A DNA stretch of 64,000 nucleotides, taken from contig NZ_CP129212.1 of assembly GCF_030413175.1 (NCBI RefSeq), forward strand, positions 4,340,001 through 4,404,000, read 5' to 3'. A program made the position numbers and the translations under genes. Of this stretch, positions 23,287 through 31,375 are shown in pieces. Each line of letters begins with the position of its first letter. The stretch's first letter is position 1. Under the pieces are notes generated by a model. The model was not told the DNA's origin. It saw only the letters and a list, made by a program, of their open reading frames with translations, and did no database searches. This DNA is from Bradyrhizobium roseum (GTDB taxonomy: Bacteria > Pseudomonadota > Alphaproteobacteria > Rhizobiales > Xanthobacteraceae).

Positions 23287-25704
23287 TCAGAACTTCGCCG
23301 AGGTGACGAGATAGAACGCCCGCCCCGGCGCCACTGCCACGAACGGCGTCGCGCTGCGGTAGAGCGTGTCGTAATAGAGCTTGTTGGTCAGGTTCTGCGC
23401 GTAGAGCTTTATGGTAAAGTTCTTGTCGATCTTCTTTTCGACGAACGCGTCGAAGCGCCAGTAGCTCGGGAGCTCGTTGCCGGTATTGGCGCCAAAGGTG
23501 CCGCCATAGATCTTTGAGCGGTAGACCGCCTGCCCGCCAAGCTCCCAGCCGCCGTCGAACTTGTACTTGCTCAACATGCTGAAGGATTCATGGGCGATGT
23601 TGGCCATCTGCAGGCCGAGGTTGGCAGCGTTCCCGCTTTGCGTGACCTTCGAGCGCATCAGCACCAAGCCACCGAAGACGCTCCAGCGGTCGGTGATCTT
23701 GCCACTGACCTCGAGGTCGATACCCTCGACCTGATAGGCCGCGCCCGAGGTTAGGGTGCCGTTGACGGTCTCGCGGGCATTGTCCTTTTCGGTATGGAAC
23801 AGCGCGCCGGTCACCAGCAAATGGCGATCGAACAGCTCCCACTTGGTGCCGATTTCGGCGGCCTTGTTACGTTCGGGGCCAAGAATGACGGCGCCGTTTG
23901 GCGGAGCGCTGCCGTAATCGGTGCCTGTGGCGTCGAGTTCGGAGCCGAATGGATTGGTCGAAGTCGCGTAGGCCGCATAGAGGCTTCCGATCGGCACCGG
24001 CTTGAAGACGGCGCCGACGTTATAATTGATGAAATCCGAGTTGACCTTGGCGGTTGCCGTGTTGTTCGACGATCGCAGGTCGTAGCCGTCGTAGCGCACA
24101 CCGCCGTTCAGGATGATGGTGTCCTGCCAGTTGGCGGTGTCCATGACATAGAGGGCCTTGCTGTCGACATTGTAGCGCGTTGGATTTCCGATCAGCGACG
24201 GAAGGGTGTTGAACGGAAGGAACGTGTAGCTCGGCGCGTAGATCGACTGGTTCGGCAAGGCGCCGCTGCCGGGGGCGCCGGGTCCAAACGCTTCCGACGA
24301 AAGGCCGGTGTAGCGATCGATCCCGATACGCTCGTTGGAGACTTCGAGCCCGACCACCGACGTATGCTTGACCGATCCGGTATCGAACTTGAACGTCGCC
24401 TCTTCCTGGTTCGCCAGGATGTCGACCCACTGGTTGCGGCTCTGCGGGCTGGCGGTGAACCTCCAGTCTCCAGGGTTAGGAAGCACCGTCTGCGGCGAGT
24501 TCGGCAACGTGCCGATATAGGCCAGCAGCGAGTGCTCCGCGCGCGTGCGGCTGGTCAGCGTGATGCTGTCGGTGACCTTGTACTCGCCCGTCAACGTGCC
24601 GAAATCCTGCCGCGCGGTCTGGAAGTCGCGATTGACGAAGCCGTACCAGTTCTGGCGCGGGATGCCTTTCACCTCGGTGACGGGCGTGTTGCCCTGCCGG
24701 TACCAGGGCACGCCGAAATCCGGCAGGCCGCTGAGGTCGGTGTGGACGTAGTTCGTGGTGATCTTGATGTCGTTGGTCGGCGTCCACTTGGTCGAGATGA
24801 AACCGCCCCAGCGATCATCGGTGACGTAGTTGCGCCCCGCCACGTTGGCATCCTGGAACATGCCACCGGTTCGAATCGAAAATGTCGGAGAGATCACCTG
24901 GTTGACGTCGAGCGTGATGCGCTTGGTGTGGTCGGTGCCGAACGTGCTGTCCGCATTGTAGAAGTTGCGGTCACCGGCCTGCTTGGTGACGATGTTGATG
25001 GCGCCGCCGGCGGTGCCGCGGCCGGCATAGGACGAGGCCGGGCCGCGCAAAATCTCGATCTGCTCGGTGAAGAAGTTCTCGCGGATCGAAACCGCGGGAT
25101 CGCGGATGCCGTCGATGAAGACGTCGTTGCGCGCGTCGAAACCGCGGATGAAGAAACGATCGCCGAACGCGTTGCCGCCTTCGCCCGATCCCAGCGTCAC
25201 GCCGGCGGTGGAGCGCCCGATCTCGCGCAGCGAGGTGATGTTCTTGTCGGCGAGCACTTCCTTGCTCATCACTGTGATGGTTTTGGGCGTGTTGAGCAGC
25301 GGCTCCGGGAATTTGCCGGACGCCTGGACGCGGTCGACCTTGTAGGGCGCCGCGGCATCCGCATAGGGATTGCGATCGGCGGCGCCGAGGCTCCCCGCAT
25401 TCGGGAACGGCACCGGGGCGGCCTGCGCCGGCTGCGCGCGGCGGGCGGCGCGGCGCAACGCGGTGCGGGCGCGAACCTGGTCCGGTGAAGGTTTTGACGC
25501 GGCGGGACGCGGGCGCGCCACCGGGGCATCGACCGTCACCGGCGGGAGATTCGACTGCTGCGCTTCCGCGCCGGAGAACGACGCGACCGCAATCAGCCCC
25601 GCGACCGCGGAAACCTTCTTGCCGGAATTGTTCTCGATGACCTGGCCGACCGAGTCGATCGCCCCCCCCAAACGTAGCGACCTCGGTGCCTTTACTTTGC
25701 TCAT
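23287..25704 (-). CDS. TonB-dependent siderophore receptor (Fiu/catecholate type)
   Basis: A protein of 805 residues from ATG 25704 ([14 protein letters not shown]). The signal peptide ([14 protein letters not shown]) is followed by a TonB-box-like LPPVTVDAP and a rhizobial Arg/Pro/Ala-rich spacer. The plug domain ([53 protein letters not shown]) precedes a 22-strand barrel ending in the terminal strand [10 protein letters not shown]. The companion piuC and ICE-like boxes upstream indicate iron-regulated uptake of a ferric catecholate-like siderophore (substrate inferred). Confidence 0.95.
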   Translation of the reverse strand: MSKVKAPRSLRLGGAIDSVGQVIENNSGKKVSAVAGLIAVASFSGAEAQQSNLPPVTVDAPVARPRPAASKPSPDQVRARTALRRAARRAQPAQAAPVPFPNAGSLGAADRNPYADAAAPYKVDRVQASGKFPEPLLNTPKTITVMSKEVLADKNITSLREIGRSTAGVTLGSGEGGNAFGDRFFIRGFDARNDVFIDGIRDPAVSIRENFFTEQIEILRGPASSYAGRGTAGGAINIVTKQAGDRNFYNADSTFGTDHTKRITLDVNQVISPTFSIRTGGMFQDANVAGRNYVTDDRWGGFISTKWTPTNDIKITTNYVHTDLSGLPDFGVPWYRQGNTPVTEVKGIPRQNWYGFVNRDFQTARQDFGTLTGEYKVTDSITLTSRTRAEHSLLAYIGTLPNSPQTVLPNPGDWRFTASPQSRNQWVDILANQEEATFKFDTGSVKHTSVVGLEVSNERIGIDRYTGLSSEAFGPGAPGSGALPNQSIYAPSYTFLPFNTLPSLIGNPTRYNVDSKALYVMDTANWQDTIILNGGVRYDGYDLRSSNNTATAKVNSDFINYNVGAVFKPVPIGSLYAAYATSTNPFGSELDATGTDYGSAPPNGAVILGPERNKAAEIGTKWELFDRHLLVTGALFHTEKDNARETVNGTLTSGAAYQVEGIDLEVSGKITDRWSVFGGLVLMRSKVTQSGNAANLGLQMANIAHESFSMLSKYKFDGGWELGGQAVYRSKIYGGTFGANTGNELPSYWRFDAFVEKKIDKNFTIKLYAQNLTNKLYYDTLYRSATPFVAVAPGRAFYLVTSAKF

Positions 25705-25859
25705 GTTGCGCGCCCCTGATTGAAATCTCGACAGGCGCGCATCTTGACGCGCGACAACCCGTCTCATGCCGGTGCTATCGAGCGTGGAAATCGGGGTCAA
25801 TGCGACGGCGGCAACACAGCGTTCTAATCGCGCGAGTTGAAAGAGATTCTAATCTGCAG

Positions 25860-25900
25860 TTTGTAGGCGTTCTAAACTAAGCGATTAAAATCGTTCTAAA
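25860..25900. promoter_or_regulatory. Two ICE/Irr-box-like sites upstream of the iron operon
   Basis: ATTAAAATCGTTCTAAA (25884-25900) matches 15 of 17 positions of the iron control element TTTAGAATCGTTCTAAA as I remember it. A second, weaker copy (TTTGTAGGCGTTCTAAA, 25860-25876) matches 13. Irr/ICE control of siderophore receptors is established in Bradyrhizobium. The site lies about 160 bases before the receptor start. Confidence 0.6.
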
Positions 25901-25942
25901 AGAACGATGGGAAATATCTGCGGGGACATATGATGGATATCA

Positions 25943-26197
25943 TCAGCCCTGCGATGATTCATCGGCGCTGGGCGGCTTCATCAGCGAAAACAATTCGTCG
26001 ACCGTCGACTGCGCGACCTGGCGCACGCGGTCGGTGTTGTCCATGCCTGATATGTTGACGCCGCTCACCACCGCTTTGATCTCGTCGCGGAAGCCGGTGA
26101 GAAAGCGTAAGGGATCGGGTTGCTCGTTCGCGACACGCGCGATCAGTCCCGTGATCAGGATCTGGCACGCCATCATGCGTCCGTTCAGTTCGTCCAT
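25943..26197 (-). CDS. Hypothetical protein, 84 residues
   Basis: The ATG at 26197 (MDELNGRMMACQILITGLIA) is preferred over an upstream in-frame start. The product is predicted to be helical, without signal peptide (LITGLIARVANEQPDPLRFL, QVAQSTVDELFSLMKPP). It is on the same strand as the receptor and lies upstream of the ICE-like boxes, so it is probably a separate unit. The 276 bases between it and the sulfatase hold no convincing gene. Confidence 0.55.
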   Translation of the reverse strand: MDELNGRMMACQILITGLIARVANEQPDPLRFLTGFRDEIKAVVSGVNISGMDNTDRVRQVAQSTVDELFSLMKPPSADESSQG

Positions 26198-26473
26198 TCT
26201 GCATCCCCGATTATTCACCGTCGTTGCGCGCGATATGGACGACATCGATCCCGCATTCAACCCCGCGCGCGAGCGGTGCCTTTGACGGCGACACGGCTCG
26301 CCATCCGGCCGCTCGATCGCGACGGCAACTACGGCATCTTCTTTGCCAGCTGGCAGGTCGCATCAATCGACTTGACCAATGGCCAACCTGTCAGCGATGT
26401 GTCCGAACAGGTATCAGCCATGTCTCCGGACGAAACATCGAGCCGGGCGGTGACGATCGAGCTCGGAAGAAGC

Positions 26474-28762
26474 CTACTGCCTCGCCATCTCCGCAGCCGC
26501 CACCCCCTCGCCATCCAGCTTCTGGTCGTCGTGCATGTCGACTGTCACCTTCAGCAACCGCCCGGTGAATTCGAACGGCGCCTCGTAATGCGAGACCGGG
26601 CTGGAGCGGTCGCGGCCGATGTCGAGACCGGACCACGAGATGAAATTGTTGAAGGCGAGCTGGGTCTGGATCGCGCCGGCCGGCTCGCCGTCGATCAGCA
26701 GCGTATATGCGGTGACGCCGGTGCGGGAACCTTTGGCCGGCGGCTCCTTGCGGATCATACGCTCGACATGCACGCCGAGCCGGTGCGCACCTGCCGGCAC
26801 CTTGCGGGTCGAGGTCACGATCTCGTGGCCGCCGCCGATGTTGAGATCGTGCACCAAAAGGCCGTCCTTGATGTAGAGGCTGTAGCCGGAAGTGGCGTCG
26901 CCATGGGCGATCAGCACGCCTTCTGCACCATCGTCGCCGATCTCGACATGGGCCTCGATGGTGTAGCTGCGGCTGCGCACGTCGGGCGCGACGTCGGTCG
27001 GGACGTGCCCCATGCCGGCGTGAAAGGTGAACTTGTTGCGCGCGCCGTGGAAGCGCGCGGCGTTTTCCGCGAACCGAGGCCCGAACCGGTCGTCGAGCGG
27101 CAGCACATTGCGCTGCTCGGCCTCGCGCCACCACAGTTTGATCATTGCCTCGAGCCGCTCGGGCTCCTGCGCCGCCAGATCGTTGGTCTCCGCAAAATCC
27201 TGCGCCAGATGAAACAGCTCCCATGTGTCGTTCTCGAACGGCGTGCCGGACGGATGGAAGGAAACCGCCTTCCAGCCGTCGTGCCAGATGCCGCGATGCC
27301 CGAACATTTCAAAGTATTGCGGCGAAGACTTTGAGGGCGCGGCAGGATCGGCAATCGAACGCGCAAAGCTTTCGCCTTCGAGCGGCATCTGCGCGATGCC
27401 GCCGATTTCGGCCGGCGGCGCGATGCCGATCAGTTCCAGCAGGGTCGGCGTCAGGTCGCAGGCGTGAACGAACTGGTGGCGCACCTCGCCCTTCGCGGCG
27501 ATTTTCTTCGGCCAGTTCATCACGAAGGGATCGCGGATGCCGCCGCCATGGGTGTTCTGCTTGTAGCGGCGCAGTGGCGTGTTCGACGCCATCGCCCAGC
27601 CGTGCGGAAAATTGCTGTGCGAATCCGGGCCGCCGATGTCGTCGATCCGGCGCAGTTTTTCCGCGACCGGCTCGGGGCGGAAATTATACGGCCCCATCGC
27701 ATTGACAAAACCCCACGGCCCGCCCTCCTGGCTCGCGCCGTTGTCGGACAGCACCAAAACCAGCGTATTGTCGCGGATCCCTGCGGTATCGAGGAAGCCG
27801 ATCAGCCGCGCCAGATGCCGGTCGGCATGGTCGAGCATGCCGGCGAAGGCGGCCTGCAGCCGCGTGAACACGCGCCGTTCGTCGGCGCTGTACTCGTCCC
27901 ACGCCTTCACGCCGTCATTGCGCGCGGGCAAGCGGGTTTCCTGCGGCACGATCCCCATCGCCTTCTGGCGTGCCATGCGCTGCGCGCGCTCGACGTCCCA
28001 GCCATGGGCGAACATCGCGTCATAGCTCTTGATGATGTCCATCGGCGCCTGGTGCGGCGCGTGACAGGCACCGAGCGCCACCCAGGTCAGCCATGGCACG
28101 TCGGGACGGTCGGCGGTGTGATCGGCAATGAAGCGGATCGACTGGTCGACCAGGTCGGACGTCAAGTGGTAGCCGTCGGCGTAGATCCCGGGCGGATCGA
28201 TATGGGTGTTGTCGGAGACGAGTTCGGGCGCGAACTGGTCGGTCTCGGCGTCGAGAAAACCGTAGAAGCGGTCAAAACCGCGGCCGAGCGGCCAGCCGTC
28301 GAACGGCCCGGTGGCGCCGCTTTCGGTCAGCGGCGTGACGTGCCATTTGCCGACCATGTAATTGCGATAACCGTGCGGCCGCAGCATCTCGGCCAGCGTG
28401 CCCGCCTCGCGCGCGATCTTGCCGCGATAGCCGGGATAGCCGGAGTCGAAATTGGCGAGACAGCCGACGCCGACCGAATGGTGGTTACGGCCGGTGAGCA
28501 AAGCCGCGCGCGTCGTCGAACACATCGCGGTGGTATGGAAGCCCGAATAGCGCAGCCCTTCGGCGGCGAGCCTGTCGATGGTCGGCGTCTTGATCGCCGA
28601 GCCGTAGCAGCCGAAATCGGAGAATCCGACATCGTCGAACAGCACGACGAGAATGTTGGGCGCGCCCGCCGGCGGCTTGGCTGACTGCGGCCACCATGGC
28701 TTCGATCCGGCCACCGTCTTGCCGATCGTGCCGCCGAACGGTGTTGCGCTGCCTGCCGCCAT
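26474..28762 (-). CDS. Arylsulfatase-type sulfatase
   Basis: A protein of 762 residues that hydrolyses sulfate esters. The ATG at 28762 follows GGGAGGAAGGC. Features: metal-site Asp pair in VVLFDDVGFSDFGCYGS, the modification segment at Cys81 (CSTTRAALLTGR), the LVLSDNGASQEGG metal motif and a C-terminal Concanavalin-like region (about 560-762). There is no signal peptide, so it may be cytoplasmic. The maturation motif reads C-S-T-T-R, whereas the usual form is C-x-P-x-R. It is divergent from a TetR regulator, with a palindrome between the two. The substrate is unknown. Confidence 0.92.
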   Translation of the reverse strand: MAAGSATPFGGTIGKTVAGSKPWWPQSAKPPAGAPNILVVLFDDVGFSDFGCYGSAIKTPTIDRLAAEGLRYSGFHTTAMCSTTRAALLTGRNHHSVGVGCLANFDSGYPGYRGKIAREAGTLAEMLRPHGYRNYMVGKWHVTPLTESGATGPFDGWPLGRGFDRFYGFLDAETDQFAPELVSDNTHIDPPGIYADGYHLTSDLVDQSIRFIADHTADRPDVPWLTWVALGACHAPHQAPMDIIKSYDAMFAHGWDVERAQRMARQKAMGIVPQETRLPARNDGVKAWDEYSADERRVFTRLQAAFAGMLDHADRHLARLIGFLDTAGIRDNTLVLVLSDNGASQEGGPWGFVNAMGPYNFRPEPVAEKLRRIDDIGGPDSHSNFPHGWAMASNTPLRRYKQNTHGGGIRDPFVMNWPKKIAAKGEVRHQFVHACDLTPTLLELIGIAPPAEIGGIAQMPLEGESFARSIADPAAPSKSSPQYFEMFGHRGIWHDGWKAVSFHPSGTPFENDTWELFHLAQDFAETNDLAAQEPERLEAMIKLWWREAEQRNVLPLDDRFGPRFAENAARFHGARNKFTFHAGMGHVPTDVAPDVRSRSYTIEAHVEIGDDGAEGVLIAHGDATSGYSLYIKDGLLVHDLNIGGGHEIVTSTRKVPAGAHRLGVHVERMIRKEPPAKGSRTGVTAYTLLIDGEPAGAIQTQLAFNNFISWSGLDIGRDRSSPVSHYEAPFEFTGRLLKVTVDMHDDQKLDGEGVAAAEMARQ

Positions 28763-28851
28763 GCCTTCCTCCCGTTGAGTGGAAGCGACCCGCGGTTGAT
28801 CCGCCGGTTCGCCGGGCCATGGCGACGCGCCGCCGGCGCATTGCCACAAAC

Positions 28852-28867
28852 CATAATCCGAATTATG
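28852..28867. promoter_or_regulatory. Palindrome between sulfatase and TetR gene, putative operator
   Basis: CATAAT and ATTATG form a perfect inverted repeat with a 4-base spacer (CCGA), followed by a further TATGATTATG. It sits in the 139-base divergent promoter region, 34 bases before the regulator start, as expected for a TetR autoregulatory operator. AT-rich against a GC-rich background. Confidence 0.5.
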
Positions 28868-28901
28868 ATTATGATTAAATCCGACGGAGACGCAAGTTCC
28901 G

Positions 28902-29546
28902 ATGCAGCGACCGGCCGAACTCGACCTTCCCGGCGTCACCCCGTCGCGCCAGCAGCGCAGCCGCGAGACCACGGCCGCCCTGCTCGCGGCCGGCGCACAG
29001 ATGCTGCGCACCCACAGCCTTGCGGAGTTGTCGATCGAGGCGCTGTGCCGGCAGGTCGGCGCCACCGTCGGCGCCTTCTACAGCCGGTTCGAGAGCAAGG
29101 AGGCGTATTTCAACGCCCTGATGGCGCTTGCCGCGCGCGACGGCGAAAACAGGCTCTCCCGGATGAAGCAGGACCAGCGGCTGACGGAAGCCGACCTCGC
29201 CGGGCTGAGCCGCCTGCTCGTGCGCGGCACCATCGGCTGGATCCGGAATCACGAAGGCGTGCTGCGCGCCGCACTTCAGCACGACGACACCCGGCCGGAC
29301 CGCTGGTCGACCTTCAAGGATCTGGCGCGCGCCAATGTGGCCAACGCCACGCCGGTCCTGCTGCGGGTCATGGGCCCGGGCCGCAAGGCCGCAAAGACCC
29401 GCGCCATCGCGTTCGGTTTTCAGGTGGTGCTGGGAACGCTGGTCAACGCCATTCTCAACAATCCCGGGCCGCTGTCACTGTCGTCGAAAGAGATGGAGAC
29501 GCGGCTGGCCGATTGCCTGTTGCTGCTGCTCCAGGCCGAGCTATGA
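28902..29546 (+). CDS. TetR-family transcriptional regulator
   Basis: A protein of 214 residues. N-terminal helix-turn-helix (ETTAALLAAGAQMLRTHSLA, SIEALCRQVGATVGAFYSRF, ESKEAYFNALM) and an all-helical ligand-binding C-terminal domain. It is divergent from the arylsulfatase and probably represses it through the palindrome at 28852. The stop overlaps the end of the converging Sel1 fragment by 6 bases. Confidence 0.93.
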   Translation: MQRPAELDLPGVTPSRQQRSRETTAALLAAGAQMLRTHSLAELSIEALCRQVGATVGAFYSRFESKEAYFNALMALAARDGENRLSRMKQDQRLTEADLAGLSRLLVRGTIGWIRNHEGVLRAALQHDDTRPDRWSTFKDLARANVANATPVLLRVMGPGRKAAKTRAIAFGFQVVLGTLVNAILNNPGPLSLSSKEMETRLADCLLLLLQAEL

Positions 29547-29756
29547 GAGTCCTTCTTCACGAAGGATCTGGTTCGCCCTCTCGTCCCCGAGCGCTGCAGC
29601 CTTTCTGAGCCAATAGATCGCACGTTCGCTATCTTTCGGCGCGCCGTTGAGACCATGGAAACAGTTGACGATCATCTCCCAGATGGTCGGCAAATGGCCG
29701 GCCTCGGCGACATACTGCTTCAGATCAAAGGACCTGCAATCCCGGTCATCTCGCAA
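29541..29756 (-). pseudogene. Sel1-repeat fragment
   Basis: The frame of 71 residues from a TTG start contains one Sel1-like repeat (DSERAIYWLRKAAALGDERA, then NQILREEG). A stop lies a short way upstream in frame and no ATG is available. Sel1 proteins normally carry several repeats, so this is probably the 3' remnant of a longer gene, although a short functional protein is possible. Confidence 0.5.
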
Positions 29757-29850
29757 GCTGCCCAGCAGCCGGCGCTTGTCTCATTGGTAGCGCGAGCATT
29801 GCATGGCCGGTTTGCGTCGGCAAGTTAGCGTCAGCAGATGCGCGTGACGC

Positions 29851-30612
29851 TCAATCGGCGGGCGTCGCATCAACGACGACACGCGGCGACGGCAAGTCCG
29901 CTTTCACAGCCACGTAGACGGTATTGCTGACTTCGTTGTCGCCGCGCAGGTCGTCGAAGGTGACGACATGGGATGCTTGGGTCGCAAACACGCTCGCCAG
30001 AGCACGCTCAAAAGCGCCATCCGGCGGATCGTTCGACCAGAGCGCGAAAACACCGCCTGGATTGAGATGACTTGCAAGCCGGGCCAGCCCTTCCGGCTGG
30101 TACAGCGCGGCGTGGCGCGGATGCAGCAACTTGTCCGGCGAGTGATCGATATCGACCAGCACGGCATCGAAACGCCGGCCCTGTGAACGATGATCGAACC
30201 CTTCGGTGGAGGACGACATCGCGAAGAAGTCGCCGTTGACGAAACGGCAGCGCGGATCGGCCGTCAGTTCCTTGCCGAGCGGAAGCAATTCCTGCTCGTG
30301 CCATTCGATGACCTCGGCAAGCGCGTCGACTACGATCAGGGATCGCACGCCGGCATTCTCCAGCACCGCGCGTGCGGTGTAGCCGAGCCCGAGGCCGCCG
30401 ACCACCACGTCGAGATCCGCATCACCGAGCGCCGCCAGCCCGAGCCGGGCCAATTCGACCTCGGCCGCGGTGAACTGGCTCGACATCAGGAACTCGTCGC
30501 CGAGCTTGATTTCGTAAACGTCGATATCGGACATCGGCCGCCGTCGGCGCCTCAGGCTCAGCACCCCCATCGGCGTCGGGCGGAAATCCAGTTCTTCGAA
30601 AGAAAGACTCAT
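29851..30612 (-). CDS. Spermidine-synthase-like SAM-dependent methyltransferase
   Basis: A protein of 253 residues from ATG 30612 (MSLSFEELDFRPTPMG); an extension to 30759 lacks family character. The Rossmann core shows the nucleotide loop VVGGLGLGYTARAVLE, an acidic strand VVDALAEVIEWHE and VLVDIDHSPDKLLHP. It resembles the spermine/spermidine synthase fold but is shorter than polyamine synthases, so methyl or aminopropyl transfer to an unknown acceptor is all that can be said. It stands alone between the Sel1 fragment and the tRNA-like sequence. Confidence 0.85.
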   Translation of the reverse strand: MSLSFEELDFRPTPMGVLSLRRRRRPMSDIDVYEIKLGDEFLMSSQFTAAEVELARLGLAALGDADLDVVVGGLGLGYTARAVLENAGVRSLIVVDALAEVIEWHEQELLPLGKELTADPRCRFVNGDFFAMSSSTEGFDHRSQGRRFDAVLVDIDHSPDKLLHPRHAALYQPEGLARLASHLNPGGVFALWSNDPPDGAFERALASVFATQASHVVTFDDLRGDNEVSNTVYVAVKADLPSPRVVVDATPAD

Positions 30613-30810
30613 CCGCCGCGTCCTGACCGTGGTCTGCACCACAAAATGACCCGGGATTTGCCGGCCCTCTTGCAACAACGCCATCCCCGCGCGCTTGCCA
30701 AGGGCGGGAGGTAGCGGGTAGAAGGGCGCCAGATCGCCGGATCTTGCGAGTCCGGCCACGAGCGATTGCCCGGATGACGATCTAAGATGCTGATGTCATT
30801 GAGCAATTCT

Positions 30811-30860
30811 TGGGGAATGGTGTAACGGTAGCACAACGGCTTTCGGCCTAGGCCGTTGAA
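30811..30860 (+). pseudogene. Degenerate tRNA-like sequence (5' half, Gln-like)
   Basis: TGGGGAATGG followed by a good D-arm (GTGT-AACGGTA-GCAC) matches the 5' half of a tRNA of the Gln type. The anticodon arm is abnormal: CAACGGC and GCCGTTG would close an 11-base loop. No T-arm (GGTTCGAATCC) or matching acceptor strand follows. Probably a tRNA remnant, for instance left by integration or deletion. It is not an expressed tRNA gene on this evidence. Confidence 0.4.
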
Positions 30861-31375
30861 ATCCCACACCTAGTTTTGCAACCCCCCTACATTTTGATCC
30901 GGCTATTTCCGGCCACTTCCGAGACGTTTGCAAAACTCTTCTCGTTGTCTAAGCGTTGAGCAGCTAGCAAGGCGTTGCCATCCAGCCTGCTAGAATTACC
31001 GAATGGAAACTTCTCGAAGCGGTGGAAGCTGGTAGAGCGCGCCGACTCCATCGAGGTTCAGGATTTGGCCAGCCCAACGCGATCCTTTGTTTATTTCTCC
31101 GACGATCTGTGGCGCTGCGTTTTCTGTCCGGGCTCCGAGCCCAGGACGAACGCAAGTCCGCGACCGCACGCCCGCGATCTTCACTGAGTCGGACACGCAC
31201 GGGCCCACGCCGAAAGTGGTGATGGCAGGCTTTATCGGCATGCCATCCAAGTGGGAGCGCTTCGATAGCGGCTCGCAAAACTTCAGAGGCGCCACGGCTT
31301 CAGCACCTTCCGCTCGACCGAGCTTAAAAGCCGCAGAGGAGGCACATCGCCCAGGAGACCCCCTCGATATTTGGC
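30861..31375. other. Intergenic region without a recognised gene; one inverted repeat
   Basis: Several overlapping short frames on both strands exist, but none has a convincing start or family. AGTTTTGCAA (30872-30881) and TTGCAAAACT (30928-30937) form a perfect 10-bp inverted repeat with 46 bases between, directly after the tRNA-like sequence. The region borders the 3' end of the first giant adhesin gene and looks like a junction between unrelated DNA blocks. Confidence 0.5.

Noticed and set aside
23794..25488. Plus-strand frame of 564 codons inside the siderophore receptor
   Set aside because: Antisense to a receptor with plug, barrel and terminal-strand motifs.
26285..26568. Plus-strand reading from TTG 26285 (starting near LAIRPLDRDGNYGIFFASWQ)
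   Set aside because: The first 60 residues look protein-like, but it then runs antisense through the sulfatase, has a poor ribosome site and no family I can name; kept only as a possible relic.
30811..30885. A functional tRNA gene
   Set aside because: The D-arm is good, but the anticodon loop would have 11 bases and there is no T-arm or matching acceptor strand.
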